A stretch of 64,000 nucleotides of DNA from CAVROT01 sp963722905 (lineage in GTDB: Bacteria > Pseudomonadota > Alphaproteobacteria > Rhodobacterales > Rhodobacteraceae): assembly GCA_963722905.1 (NCBI GenBank), contig CAVROT010000008.1, positions 62,001 through 126,000 of the forward strand. The letters run 5' to 3'. Of this stretch, positions 8,630-17,249 are shown one piece after another. The translations under genes and the position numbers were made by a program. Numbering within the stretch: position 1 is the first letter of the stretch; each line of letters starts with the position of its first letter. The notes below the pieces were generated by a model. It saw nothing but the letters and a program-made list of their open reading frames with translations, did not search any database and was not told the DNA's origin.

Positions 8630-8662
8630 GGAAAGGCCGCCCGCAAAACGGACGGCCTTTCC
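8630..8662 (-). terminator. rho-independent terminator of rplM-rpsI
   Basis: A 14-bp inverted repeat (GGAAAGGCCGCCCG against CGGACGGCCTTTCC, one mismatch) closes on a CAAAA loop 19 bp after the rpsI stop. On the minus strand the stem is followed by the T-rich TTTCCTTGT. Confidence 0.8.
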
Positions 8663-8680
8663 AGGGAGATGTGCAGGGGA

Positions 8681-9181
8681 TCAGCGCTTGGAGAACTGGA
8701 AGCTCTTGCGCGCCTTGGCCTTGCCGTACTTCTTGCGCTCCACCACGCGGCTGTCGCGCGTCAGGAAGCCCGCGGCCTTCAGCGCGGGGCGCAGCGACGG
8801 GTCGTAGAGCTGCAGCGCCTTCGACACGCCGTGCTTCACCGCGCCGGCCTGGCCCGACAGGCCGCCGCCCTTGACCGTGGCGACCACGTCGAACTGGCCC
8901 TCGACGCCCGCGACGCTGAACGCCTGCGCCAGCACCATGCGCAGCACGGGGCGCGCGAAATACTCGGTCACCTCCTTGCCGTTCACCGTCACCTTGCCGT
9001 TGCCGGGGCGGATCCAGACGCGGGCGACCGCGTCCTTGCGCTTGCCGGTGGCATAGGCGCGCCCGAACTCGTCGCGCACCGGCTCTCGCGGGGCGGCGAG
9101 CTCTTCCATGGCGGCATCGCTGGGCGCGCTGCCGGCGACGACGGCGTTCAGATCGTCGAGAGACTTGATTTCGTCGGCCAT
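8681..9181 (-). CDS. rpsI: 30S ribosomal protein S9
   Basis: This 166-residue S9 has the GRAYATGKRKDAVARV block, GGGLSGQAGA and the universal basic C-terminus (SFQFSKR) that reaches the ribosomal P site. About 38 acidic residues precede the core, a normal extension in this group. The ATG lies 2 bp after the rplM stop, the classic L13-S9 operon. A terminator follows. Confidence 0.97.
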   Translation of the reverse strand: MADEIKSLDDLNAVVAGSAPSDAAMEELAAPREPVRDEFGRAYATGKRKDAVARVWIRPGNGKVTVNGKEVTEYFARPVLRMVLAQAFSVAGVEGQFDVVATVKGGGLSGQAGAVKHGVSKALQLYDPSLRPALKAAGFLTRDSRVVERKKYGKAKARKSFQFSKR

Positions 9182-9183
9182 GC

Positions 9184-9645
9184 TCAGGCCTCCCTGGTGT
9201 TCTTGGAGTTCATGGCGGCGACGTCCAGCGCGGCCGGATCCTGCGCCTCGTGCGGGTGATCGGCCCCGGCATAAACCCGCAGGTTGGTCATCAACTGACG
9301 GCTCAGCTTGTTGCCGGGCAGCATCCGCTTGACCGCCTGCATGACCACCCGCTCGGGGTGTTTGCCGTCCAGGATCTGGCCCGTCGTGCGAGACTTGATC
9401 CCGCCCGGGTAGCCGGTGTGCCAATAGTTCGGCTTGGCCCGCTTCTTGCCGGTCAGCTGCACCTTCTCGGCATTGATGACGATGATGTTGTCGCCCATGT
9501 CCATATGGGGCGTGAACGTCGGCTTGTGCTTGCCGCGCAGGCGCATCGCGATGACCGACGCAAGACGGCCCAGCACGACGCCCTCGGCGTCGATCACGGT
9601 CCAGCCCTTGTCGATGTCCGCGGGGGTCGCGGTGAAGGTCTTCAT
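9184..9645 (-). CDS. rplM: 50S ribosomal protein L13
   Basis: This 153-residue L13 contains VLGRLAS, HMDMGDNIIVINAEKV, KPNYWHTGYPGG and the ERVVMQAVKRMLP block. The ATG at 9645 gives the standard N-terminus MKTFTATP; an ATG 12 bp upstream is less likely. It is the first gene of the L13-S9 operon, with its promoter in the divergent gap upstream. Confidence 0.97.
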   Translation of the reverse strand: MKTFTATPADIDKGWTVIDAEGVVLGRLASVIAMRLRGKHKPTFTPHMDMGDNIIVINAEKVQLTGKKRAKPNYWHTGYPGGIKSRTTGQILDGKHPERVVMQAVKRMLPGNKLSRQLMTNLRVYAGADHPHEAQDPAALDVAAMNSKNTREA

Positions 9646-9700
9646 GGGTCCATCCATCGGTGAGGTGTCAGGTTTGGCAGCCGAAGCCGCCGATCGCGCG

Positions 9701-9728
9701 GTTCTATCCTACCCCACCCCACAGTCAA
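9701..9728 (-). promoter_or_regulatory. candidate promoter for rplM-rpsI
   Basis: Read on the minus strand, TTGACT (9728-9723) and TAGAAC (9706-9701) are separated by 16 bp, about 56 bases before the rplM ATG. Confidence 0.45.
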
Positions 9729-9796
9729 GTACGGCGCGGGATGAAAAACTGAATGATATCAATGAACTATGGATTAGGTATCTTAATACCCCACGA

Positions 9797-10384
9797 ATGA
9801 AGCCTGTGGACGCGGCGACGCGGCGCCCCATCTGGACCCCGATGGCCCTGATCCTGACCCTCGGCTTCGACGACGCGTCCTTCGTGCGCTTCGATGCCGC
9901 GCGCCGGCGTCACTTCCCGCCCGCGCGCAACTTCATCCCCGCGCATCTCACCCTGTTCCAGCAGCTGCCGGACGCCGCGGCGCCGGCGCTGGCGCGTCAT
10001 CTGGGGTGCACGGCGCGGCGGACGCCGCCGCTGCCCTTCGACGTGACCGGCATCCTCGATTTCGGCGGCGGCGCCGCCTTCGACCTCGCCATGCCGGGAT
10101 ACCGTCCGCTGCTGGACCGCCTGAGGTCCGCCTGGAAGGGTCACATCACCCCGTCCGACGACCGCGCGCGAAAACCTCATGTCACCGTGCAGAACAAGGT
10201 GTCGCGGGATCGCGCGCTCGAAACCCAGAAAGTGCTGCGCGCGGAGTTTACGGCATGGAGCGGAACGGGCGACAGGCTTTTGCTCTGGCGCTACCGCGGC
10301 GGACCCTGGGACGCCCTCGGCGCGTGGCGCCTGACCGCACCCGAAGACGCCCCCGGCATTGCACCGCAGGGCCCGCTGGACTAG
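9797..10384 (+). CDS. 2H phosphoesterase / 2'-5' RNA ligase family protein
   Basis: This protein of about 195 residues has two HxTx motifs, HLTLFQQL and HVTVQNKV, which define the 2H phosphoesterase fold (2'-5' RNA ligase ThpR, YjcG-like). The end WRYRGGPWDALGAWRL is common in alphaproteobacterial members. The start is uncertain: ATG at 9797 or ATG at 9842 (MALILTLGF), neither with a strong ribosome site. It diverges from rplM across an AT-rich gap and is followed by gyrA after 35 bp. The substrate is unknown. Confidence 0.82.
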   Translation: MKPVDAATRRPIWTPMALILTLGFDDASFVRFDAARRRHFPPARNFIPAHLTLFQQLPDAAAPALARHLGCTARRTPPLPFDVTGILDFGGGAAFDLAMPGYRPLLDRLRSAWKGHITPSDDRARKPHVTVQNKVSRDRALETQKVLRAEFTAWSGTGDRLLLWRYRGGPWDALGAWRLTAPEDAPGIAPQGPLD

Positions 10385-10419
10385 ACAACATCTGGTAGTC
10401 CCGTGCGAGGCGAACCCTA

Positions 10420-13245
10420 GTGGCCGACACCCCAGACGACCCGACCCAGACCCCCGGCGACGATGCGCCGGACGCCGGCGACGCGACCACCGGGGCCGCT
10501 GCGGACAGTCCGCCCGGCGCGCCGCCCGAGGGCCCCGTCGCCGCGCCCGGCTTCGACGGGCCCCACATCTCGATCTCGGACGAGATGCGGGTCTCGTTCC
10601 TCGACTACGCCATGTCGGTCATCGTCAGCCGTGCGATTCCCGACCTGCGCGACGGGTTGAAGCCGGTGCAGCGCCGCATCCTCTATTCCATGCAGGAGAC
10701 GGGCAACACGCACGACAAGCCCTATCGGAAATCCGCCCGCCCCGTCGGCGACGTCATGGGCACGTATCATCCGCACGGCGACAGCTCGATCTACGAGGCG
10801 CTGGTGCGGATGACGCAGCCCTTCTCGATGTCGCTGCCGCTGCTGGACGGGCAGGGCAACTTCGGCTCCATGGACGGAGACAACGCCGCCGCGTTCCGCT
10901 ATACCGAGGTCCGCCTGCAACGTGCCGCCCAGTCGCTGCTGTCCGACATCGACCGCGACACGGTGGATTTCCAGGACAACTACGACGGCAAGGACCGCGA
11001 GCCCACTGTCCTGCCCGCGCGCTATCCCAACATGCTGGTCAACGGCGCGGGCGGCATCGCCGTCGGCATGGCCACCAATATCCCGCCCCACAACCTGGGC
11101 GAGGTGATCGACGCCACGCTGGCCCTGATGGACGATCCCGACATCTCGACCGAGGATCTGATGGGCATCCTTCCCGCCCCCGACTTCCCGACCGGCGGCG
11201 TCATCCTCGGCCGCTCGGGCGCCCGGCGCGCCTACCTCGAAGGGCGCGGCAGCGTCATCATCCGCGCGAAGACCCGCGTGGAGGAGATCCGCAAGGACCG
11301 CTACGCCATCGTCCTGGACGAGATCCCCTACCAGGTGAACAAGGCCCGGCTGGTCGAACAGATCGCCGACCTCGCACGCGAGAAGCGGCTGGAGGGCATA
11401 TCGGCGGTGCAGGACGAATCCGACCGCGTGGGCGTGCGGGTGGTGGTCGAGCTGAAGAAGGACGCCACCGCCGACGTGGTGTTGAACCAGCTGTTCCGGT
11501 TCACCAACATGCAGATCAGCTTCGGCTGCAACATGCTGGCGCTGCATGGCGGCCGTCCCGAGCAGCTGACGCTGCGCGACTTCCTGAGCCATTTCATAAC
11601 CTTCCGCGAAGAGGTTGTCGCCCGCCGCACCGCGTTCGAGCTGCGCCGCGCCCGCGAACGCAGCCACGTGCTGTGCGGCTACGCCGTCGCGGTGACAAAC
11701 GTGGACGAGGTCGTGGCGACGATCCGCGCCTCTGCCGACGCCTCCGAGGCCCGCACCCGCCTGATGGAGCGGCGCTGGCCGGCTGGCGACATCGCCGGCT
11801 ACATCCGCCTCATCGACGATCCCGAACACCCGATGAACGACGACGGGACCTACAATCTCTCCGAGGTGCAGGCGCGGGCCATCCTCGACCTGCGGCTCCA
11901 GCGGCTGACCCAGCTGGGCGTGCGCGAGGTCACCGACGAGCTCGAGGCGCTGGCGGCGCGGATCACCGACTTCCTCGACATCCTGCGCTCGCGCGAGCGT
12001 ATCATGGCCATCATCTCCGATGAGCTGCGCGAGGTCCGCGACGCCTTCGCCGTACCGCGCCGGTCCGAGATCGTGGACTGGTCGGGCGACATGGAGGACG
12101 AGGACCTTATCGAGCGCGAGGAGATGGTCGTCACCATCACCCAGAGCGGCTACATCAAGCGGACGCCTCTGGTCGAGTTCCGGTCCCAGCGGCGCGGTGG
12201 CAAGGGCCTGGGCGGCATGTCCACCAAGGACGACGACGTCGTCACCACCCTCTTCGTCGCCAACACGCACACGCCGCTGCTGGTCTTCACCAACGACGGC
12301 ATGGTCTACAAGCTGAAGACCTGGCGCCTGCCGCAGGGCGGGCGCACGGCGCGCGGCAAGGCCATCGTCAACATCCTGCCGATCCCGACGGGCACCGGCG
12401 TCGCCGCCATCATGCCGGTGGACCGCGACGAGGCCGACTGGAGCGAGCTGCAGATCGTCTTCGCCACCTCGGCCGGCACGGTGCGGCGCAACGCGCTGAG
12501 CGACTTCACCAACGTCATGCGCAACGGCAAGATCGCGATGAAGTTCGAGGACGACCATGCCGGGACCAAGCTGATCAACGCGCGCATCTGCTCGACCGAG
12601 GACGACGTGATGCTGGTCACGGCGCAGGGCCGCGCCATCCGGTTCCCCACCACGGCGGTGCGCGTCTTCAACTCCCGCTCGTCGGTGGGCGTGCGCGGCA
12701 TCCGGCTGGCCGAGGGCGACCGGGTGGTTTCGATGGCGGTGATCCGACATTTCCGCGCGACGCCCGAGGAACGCACGACGTACCTCAAGATGCGCCGCGC
12801 CATGGCGGGCCTTTCGGACGAGATGGACGGCGCCCAGCAGGATGACGAGGACACCGCCGAGGAGGCGCGCGACTTCACCCCCGAACGCTACGCCGAGATG
12901 TCGGCGGCCGAGGACCTGATCCTCACCGTCACCGCCCGCGGCGCGGGCAAGCTGTCGTCCAGCCACGATTATCCCCTGCGCGGCCGCGGCGGCCAGGGCG
13001 TGATGGCGATGGACCGCGCCATGCGCGGCGGGCCCCTCGTCGCCAGCTTCCCCGTCGACATGGACGATCAGATCATGCTCGCAACCTCGCGCGGCCAGTC
13101 GATCCGCGTGCCCGTCGACGGCATCTCGTTCCGCTCGCGCGGCGCGGGCGGCGTACGCGTTTTCGACACCGGCGCGGGCGAGGAGGTCGTCAGCGTCGCC
13201 TGGATCGCGGACCAGGGCGAGGTGGACGACATAGACGAGGCGTGA
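10420..13245 (+). CDS. gyrA: DNA gyrase subunit A
   Basis: This 941-residue GyrA is the breakage-reunion subunit of gyrase. The first 47 residues are an acidic Pro/Ala-rich extension; the core begins at HISISDEM. The active-site tyrosine is Y161 (AAAFRYTEVRL). The quinolone region reads HPHGDSSIYE, with S122 and E126 at the places of E. coli S83 and D87. The C-terminal wrapping domain has the GyrA box QRRGGKG, which separates it from ParC. A GTG start is used. An acidic insert (about residues 790-830) interrupts the last blades. Confidence 0.97.
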   Translation: MADTPDDPTQTPGDDAPDAGDATTGAAADSPPGAPPEGPVAAPGFDGPHISISDEMRVSFLDYAMSVIVSRAIPDLRDGLKPVQRRILYSMQETGNTHDKPYRKSARPVGDVMGTYHPHGDSSIYEALVRMTQPFSMSLPLLDGQGNFGSMDGDNAAAFRYTEVRLQRAAQSLLSDIDRDTVDFQDNYDGKDREPTVLPARYPNMLVNGAGGIAVGMATNIPPHNLGEVIDATLALMDDPDISTEDLMGILPAPDFPTGGVILGRSGARRAYLEGRGSVIIRAKTRVEEIRKDRYAIVLDEIPYQVNKARLVEQIADLAREKRLEGISAVQDESDRVGVRVVVELKKDATADVVLNQLFRFTNMQISFGCNMLALHGGRPEQLTLRDFLSHFITFREEVVARRTAFELRRARERSHVLCGYAVAVTNVDEVVATIRASADASEARTRLMERRWPAGDIAGYIRLIDDPEHPMNDDGTYNLSEVQARAILDLRLQRLTQLGVREVTDELEALAARITDFLDILRSRERIMAIISDELREVRDAFAVPRRSEIVDWSGDMEDEDLIEREEMVVTITQSGYIKRTPLVEFRSQRRGGKGLGGMSTKDDDVVTTLFVANTHTPLLVFTNDGMVYKLKTWRLPQGGRTARGKAIVNILPIPTGTGVAAIMPVDRDEADWSELQIVFATSAGTVRRNALSDFTNVMRNGKIAMKFEDDHAGTKLINARICSTEDDVMLVTAQGRAIRFPTTAVRVFNSRSSVGVRGIRLAEGDRVVSMAVIRHFRATPEERTTYLKMRRAMAGLSDEMDGAQQDDEDTAEEARDFTPERYAEMSAAEDLILTVTARGAGKLSSSHDYPLRGRGGQGVMAMDRAMRGGPLVASFPVDMDDQIMLATSRGQSIRVPVDGISFRSRGAGGVRVFDTGAGEEVVSVAWIADQGEVDDIDEA

Positions 13246-13307
13246 CGGCGCCCTAACCTTTGCAGTCGGACGCGAACCGCCCTACTTTCGGTCCGGGAGG
13301 ACGTTCG

Positions 13308-13574
13308 ATGCCGGACGACGACGCACTCGACGAGATCGCCCGCGTGGTTCGGGCAATCTCCGACCTTTGCGTGCAGCAGCAGCGGTTCATCGGCCTCGAC
13401 TTCGCCGACCTCGAAAGCGTCCTGGCGCGGCCGCAGGATGCCGCCGGCGAGCGGCGTGCCTTCGTCGGCCACGGGGAGGCATCCGGCGAGAACCGCGCCA
13501 CGGTCGCGGCCGAGAACGCGATCGCCGCGCTCAGGACCCACATCGCCAGCAGGGGAGGCCCCCATGAGCCCTGA
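13308..13574 (+). CDS. 88-residue protein resembling the FtsZ T7-loop region
   Basis: The ATG at 13308 is preceded by GGGAGG at good distance, and the stop overlaps the trmFO start by 11 bp. No named small family was recognised. The centre reads AISDL...FIGLDFADLESVL and then VGHGEASGENRA..AAENAIAAL. This follows, in order, the end of FtsZ helix H7, the T7 loop (INxDFADVxxVM) and the GxGEAxGxNRAxxAAExAI segment after it, with about six extra residues between. The two aspartates of the FtsZ T7 loop are kept; the asparagine is replaced by glycine. There is no GTP-binding half. Whether it is FtsZ-derived or acts on FtsZ is inference. Confidence 0.7.
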   Translation: MPDDDALDEIARVVRAISDLCVQQQRFIGLDFADLESVLARPQDAAGERRAFVGHGEASGENRATVAAENAIAALRTHIASRGGPHEP

Positions 13575-14919
13575 GATCAACATCGTCGGCGGCGGCATGG
13601 CCGGGTCCGAGGCGGCGTGGCAGGCCGCCGAGGCCGGCATCGACGTGGTCCTGCACGAAATGCGCCCGAAGGTCGGCACGTTCGCGCACCGCACCGGCGA
13701 CCTGGCAGAGATGGTATGCTCGAACTCGTTCCGGTCGGACGACAGCGAACAGAACGCCGTGGGCCTCCTGCACTGGGAGATGCGGGAGGCGGACGGTCTG
13801 CTGATGCGGATCGCCGACCGCCACCGCCTGCCCGCAGGCGGAGCCCTGGCCGTGGACCGCGATCCCTTTGCCGCCGCCGTCACCGCGGAGTTGGCCCGGC
13901 ATCCCCGCATCGCACGCCGCGACGCCGAGATCAGTACCCTTCCCGATGACGGCCTCTGGATCGTCGCCACCGGTCCGCTGACATCCGGCGCCCTGGCACA
14001 GGCCATCCGCGCCGAGACGGGCGAGGACGCGCTGGCCTTCTTCGACGCCATCGCCCCCATCGTCCACCATGACAGCATCGACATGTCGCGCGCCTGGATG
14101 CAGTCGCGCTACGACAAGGGCGACACCGAGGCCGAGCGTACCGCCTATCTGAACTGCCCGATGGACCGCGCCACCTACGACGCCTTCATCGACGCGCTCA
14201 TTGCCTCTGACACGACCGAGTTCCACGCCGGCGAGACGGCGGGCTATTTCGACGGCTGCCTTCCCATCGAGGTGATGGCCGCCCGCGGGCGCGAGACGCT
14301 GCGCCACGGACCGATGAAACCGGTCGGCCTCACCAATCCGCACGCGCCGGACGTCAAGCCTCATGCGGTGGTTCAGCTTCGCCGGGACAACGCTTTGGGA
14401 ACGCTCTACAACATCGTCGGCTTTCAGACCAAGATGCGCTACGGTCCGCAGGCCGAGGTGCTTCGGATGATCCCCGGCCTCGAGGCGGCCCGCTTCGCCC
14501 GACTGGGCGGTATCCATCGCAACACCTTCCTCAACAGCCCCACCTTGCTCGATAGCCAGTTGCGGCTGCGCAGCCGGCCCAATATCCGGTTCGCGGGTCA
14601 GATCACCGGGGTGGAGGGCTATGTCGAGAGCGCCGCCATGGGCCTGCTGGCCGCCCGGCTGGCCGTGGCCGAGATGACCGGCCGTTCCATGGCAGCACCA
14701 CCGCCGACCACCGCGACCGGCGCACTCGTCACCCACATCACCGGCGGCGCCGACGCGAAGACGTTCCAGCCCATGAACGTCAACTTCGGCCTCTTCCCGC
14801 CGGTCGATCTGAAGGGTGGCCGGCGCAACCGGCCTGCACGCTACAAGGCCTATACCGACCGGGCCAAGTCCGACTGGCGCGCCTGGCTGGATGCGCCGCT
14901 CGCGGTGGCGGCGGAATGA
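13564..14919 (+). CDS. trmFO: methylenetetrahydrofolate--tRNA-(uracil-5-)-methyltransferase
   Basis: This 451-residue FAD enzyme makes m5U54 in the tRNA T-loop from methylene-THF. The FAD-binding INIVGGGMAGSEAAW opens the protein. The cysteines known to be catalytic in TrmFO sit in EMVCSNSFRSDD (C52) and LNCPMDRATYDAF. Other signatures are ETAGYFDGCLPIE, NIVGFQTKMRYG, RLGGIHRNTFLNSP and GVEGYVESAAMGL. The ATG at 13564 has GGGGAGG upstream and lies within the end of the preceding small gene. The next gene overlaps by ATGA. Confidence 0.96.
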   Translation: MSPEINIVGGGMAGSEAAWQAAEAGIDVVLHEMRPKVGTFAHRTGDLAEMVCSNSFRSDDSEQNAVGLLHWEMREADGLLMRIADRHRLPAGGALAVDRDPFAAAVTAELARHPRIARRDAEISTLPDDGLWIVATGPLTSGALAQAIRAETGEDALAFFDAIAPIVHHDSIDMSRAWMQSRYDKGDTEAERTAYLNCPMDRATYDAFIDALIASDTTEFHAGETAGYFDGCLPIEVMAARGRETLRHGPMKPVGLTNPHAPDVKPHAVVQLRRDNALGTLYNIVGFQTKMRYGPQAEVLRMIPGLEAARFARLGGIHRNTFLNSPTLLDSQLRLRSRPNIRFAGQITGVEGYVESAAMGLLAARLAVAEMTGRSMAAPPPTTATGALVTHITGGADAKTFQPMNVNFGLFPPVDLKGGRRNRPARYKAYTDRAKSDWRAWLDAPLAVAAE

Positions 14920-15533
14920 CCGGGCGCGATTTCCTGGACGAGGTCTACCGCATCGGTTCGCCGGACGCGGCGCGCGATCTGTACGACGACTGGTCCGAGA
15001 CCTATGATGCCACGGTCACCGGTGCCGGTTACGTCACCCCGGCACGCATCGCCGCGGCGCTGGGCAGCCGCCTGACGGACCGCGGGGCGCCGATCCTCGA
15101 TTTCGGTTGCGGCACCGGGCTTGCGGGACGGGCGCTGCACGAGGCGGGCTACACGACGCTGGACGGCTGCGACCTTTCCGAGGGCATGCTTGCCATGGCG
15201 CGCGCGCGGGGCATCTACCGCGACCTGACGCAGATCGCGGCGGGATCGGTCCCGCCCGCCCGGGACCACGCCGCCATCGTCGCCTGCGGCGTCGTCTCGA
15301 AGGGTGCCGCACCTCCCGAGACGCTGGAGCTGCTGGTCGATGCCCTCTCTGCCGGGGCATGGCTGGCCTTTTCGTTCAACGACCACACGTTCGAGGATCC
15401 GCGCTTCATGGCCACGCTCGACAAGGCCCTGACAGAGGATCGGCTGCGGCTCCACTTCCGGGAGGATGGTCCGCACCTGCCGCATATCGGGTTGCGCTCG
15501 ACCGTGTTCGTCGCACAGGCACCGCGGTCCTGA
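14916..15533 (+). CDS. class I SAM-dependent methyltransferase
   Basis: This 205-residue protein has the SAM-binding motif ILDFGCGTGLAGRAL, then DGCDLSEGMLAMARARG, and a pre-core YDDWSETYDATVTGAGY typical of small-molecule methyltransferases close to the METTL27 type. It overlaps trmFO by 4 bp (ATGA) and gluQ by 4 bp (CTGA), so the three are translated as a coupled set. The substrate is unknown. Its place among tRNA-modification genes could hint at RNA, but the sequence does not show it. Confidence 0.85.
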   Translation: MTGRDFLDEVYRIGSPDAARDLYDDWSETYDATVTGAGYVTPARIAAALGSRLTDRGAPILDFGCGTGLAGRALHEAGYTTLDGCDLSEGMLAMARARGIYRDLTQIAAGSVPPARDHAAIVACGVVSKGAAPPETLELLVDALSAGAWLAFSFNDHTFEDPRFMATLDKALTEDRLRLHFREDGPHLPHIGLRSTVFVAQAPRS

Positions 15534-16363
15534 TCACGCGCTTCGCCCCGTCGCCCACCGGCCCGCTTCACCTCGGGCACGCCTACTCCGCGCTGCTGGC
15601 CCATGACATGGCCCGCGCCAGCGGCGGCACGTTCCTACTGCGGATCGAGGATACCGACAGCACCCGGTGCCGCCCGGAGTGGACGCTGGACATCCTTGAC
15701 GTCCTCGGCTGGCTGGGGATGAACTGGGACGCCCCGCCCCGGCATCAGTCGCGGCACCTGAAGGACTATGCCGCGGCGTTGGACGATCTGGCGACACGCG
15801 GACTGCTCTATCCCTGTTCGTGCACGCGCCGCGCCATCGCCGATGCAGGCGCACGGACCGGGGCCGAAGGGCTGGTCTATCCGGGCACCTGCCGGAGACG
15901 CGGCATGGACGACGCGCGGCCGGGCGACGCGTTGCGTCTGAACCTCGGGGCGGCCATCGCCGCCGCCCGCCCTCTGCCCGCGTTCGACGAGACCGGGCCG
16001 CTTCACCCCGGGCGCCATCCCGTCGATCCCGCCCACCTGACCCTGAGCCTTGGCGATCCGGTGCTGCGTCGCATCGGAACCGAAGATCCGGCCTATCATC
16101 TGGCCTGCCCGCATGACGATGCGGCGGCTGACGTGAGCCTGGTTGTGCGCGGCGCGGACCTCTGGCATGCGACGCCATTGCACGCGCTGCTCCAGACCCT
16201 GATGGGCTGGCGCGTGCCCGCCTACCACCACCACGACCTCATCCGCGACGAGGACGGGCGGCGGCTTTCGAAGGTGGACCGCTCGCGCGCCATCGCCCGC
16301 TACCGCGCGGAGGGTGCCACGCCCACCGATGTCAGACGGATGGTGGGCCTTGCGGCAGCGTGA
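15530..16363 (+). CDS. gluQ: glutamyl-Q tRNA(Asp) synthetase
   Basis: This protein of about 277 residues attaches glutamate to queuosine in tRNA(Asp). It has the HIGH-type motif RFAPSPTGPLHLGHAYSA, LRIEDTDSTR, the zinc-site pattern CSC...YPGTC and the KMSKS variant RLSKVDRS. It lacks the anticodon-binding domain, as GluQ-RS do. The homologous sequence begins at once after LITRF. The only well-placed start codon is CTG at 15530, overlapping the upstream TGA; the nearest ATG (15359) would add 57 unrelated residues. The 3' end overlaps hisI on the other strand by 32 bp. Confidence 0.88.
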   Translation: MITRFAPSPTGPLHLGHAYSALLAHDMARASGGTFLLRIEDTDSTRCRPEWTLDILDVLGWLGMNWDAPPRHQSRHLKDYAAALDDLATRGLLYPCSCTRRAIADAGARTGAEGLVYPGTCRRRGMDDARPGDALRLNLGAAIAAARPLPAFDETGPLHPGRHPVDPAHLTLSLGDPVLRRIGTEDPAYHLACPHDDAAADVSLVVRGADLWHATPLHALLQTLMGWRVPAYHHHDLIRDEDGRRLSKVDRSRAIARYRAEGATPTDVRRMVGLAAA

Positions 16364-16697
16364 CCTCGGCCCCGCCCTGCACGGCGGTGAAGAAGCAGCT
16401 GCGCGCGCCGGTGTGGCACGCCGGCCCGGTCTGCCGGACGAGCGCCAGCAGGCAATCGCGGTCGCAGTCGATCCGCAGCTCGACCAGGTGCTGGATGTTG
16501 CCGCTGCTCTCGCCCTTCTTCCAGAACGCAGCCCGCGACCGCGACCAGTAGGTCACGCGGCCGGTGTCCAGCGTGCGCGTCACGGCCTCGGCGTTCATCC
16601 ACGCCAGCATCAGGACCTCGCCCGTCGCGGCCTCCTGCGCGATGACGGGCAGCAGGCCGCGGGCGTCGTAGGTCAGTGTCTCGGGGTCGAACGCCAA
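16332..16697 (-). CDS. hisI: phosphoribosyl-AMP cyclohydrolase
   Basis: This 121-residue enzyme opens the purine ring of PR-AMP in histidine synthesis. It has the family blocks MLAWMNAEAVTRTL, VTYWSRSRAAFWKKGE, DCDRDCLLALV and GPACHTGARSCFF. The last two hold the zinc and magnesium ligands. It is monofunctional (no HisE domain) and stands apart from other his genes. Its last 32 bp overlap the convergent gluQ, and it diverges from the IscU-like gene. Confidence 0.95.
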   Translation of the reverse strand: MAFDPETLTYDARGLLPVIAQEAATGEVLMLAWMNAEAVTRTLDTGRVTYWSRSRAAFWKKGESSGNIQHLVELRIDCDRDCLLALVRQTGPACHTGARSCFFTAVQGGAEVTLPQGPPSV

Positions 16698-16756
16698 GGG
16701 TTTCCTCCGGCCAGGCTCCGCCCTATCTAGTCGGCGGAGCAGGCAGGGGAAACCGC

Positions 16757-17212
16757 ATGGCCGACAGCGATCTCATCAAGCTCTATTCGGGCCGCATCCT
16801 GGAGCTTGCCGCCGACATCCCGCATGTCGGCCGGCTTGACGCGCCGCAGGCCAGCGTGAGGCGCCGGTCGCCGCTGTGCGGCTCCACGGTGACGGTCGAT
16901 CTGGACATGGAGGACGGCCGCATTGCCCGGTTCGCGCAGGACGTGAAGGCCTGCGCACTGGGCCAGGCCGCCGCGTCGGTCGTCGGCCGCGTCGTCATCG
17001 GTTGCACCCAGGGTCAGGTGGCGGCGGCGCGCGACCAGCTGGCCGCCATGCTGACATCCGGGGGCCCGATCCCAGAGGCCCCGTTCGACGGTCTGGAAGT
17101 GCTGTCACCCGCTGCCGAATTCCGCAACCGTCATGCGTCGATCATGCTGTCGCTGGAGGCCACCGTCGAGGCGATGGCGAAGGCCCGTGCGACCCTGCGC
17201 GCTCACGCCTGA
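16757..17212 (+). CDS. iron-sulfur cluster assembly scaffold-like protein (IscU/SufU family)
   Basis: This 151-residue protein has the IscU/SufU fold pattern: an N-terminal IKLYSGRILELAADIPHVGRL, CGSTVTVDLDMEDGRI and DVKACALGQAAAS. Two of the three cluster-binding cysteines are recognisable (LCGS and ACALGQ). At the third position the sequence reads RNRHASIML, so histidine replaces cysteine. AGGGGA before the ATG supports the start. It may be a specialised or inactive scaffold; it is not in an isc or suf cluster here. Confidence 0.82.
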   Translation: MADSDLIKLYSGRILELAADIPHVGRLDAPQASVRRRSPLCGSTVTVDLDMEDGRIARFAQDVKACALGQAAASVVGRVVIGCTQGQVAAARDQLAAMLTSGGPIPEAPFDGLEVLSPAAEFRNRHASIMLSLEATVEAMAKARATLRAHA

Positions 17213-17249
17213 GCGCTTGCCGGGTCGGAAAAAACGATCGGACATCCAC

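Noticed and set aside
10774..10800. gyrA quinolone region with Glu at the place of E. coli Asp87, considered as resistance
   Set aside because: Ser is kept at position 83 and Glu keeps the acidic charge. GDSSIYE is, to my knowledge, a usual alphaproteobacterial form.
10417..12966. 849-codon open frame antisense to gyrA
   Set aside because: It mirrors gyrA codon structure in GC-rich DNA, has no domain and overlaps a certain gene completely. Similar shadows lie opposite uvrB and ppk2.
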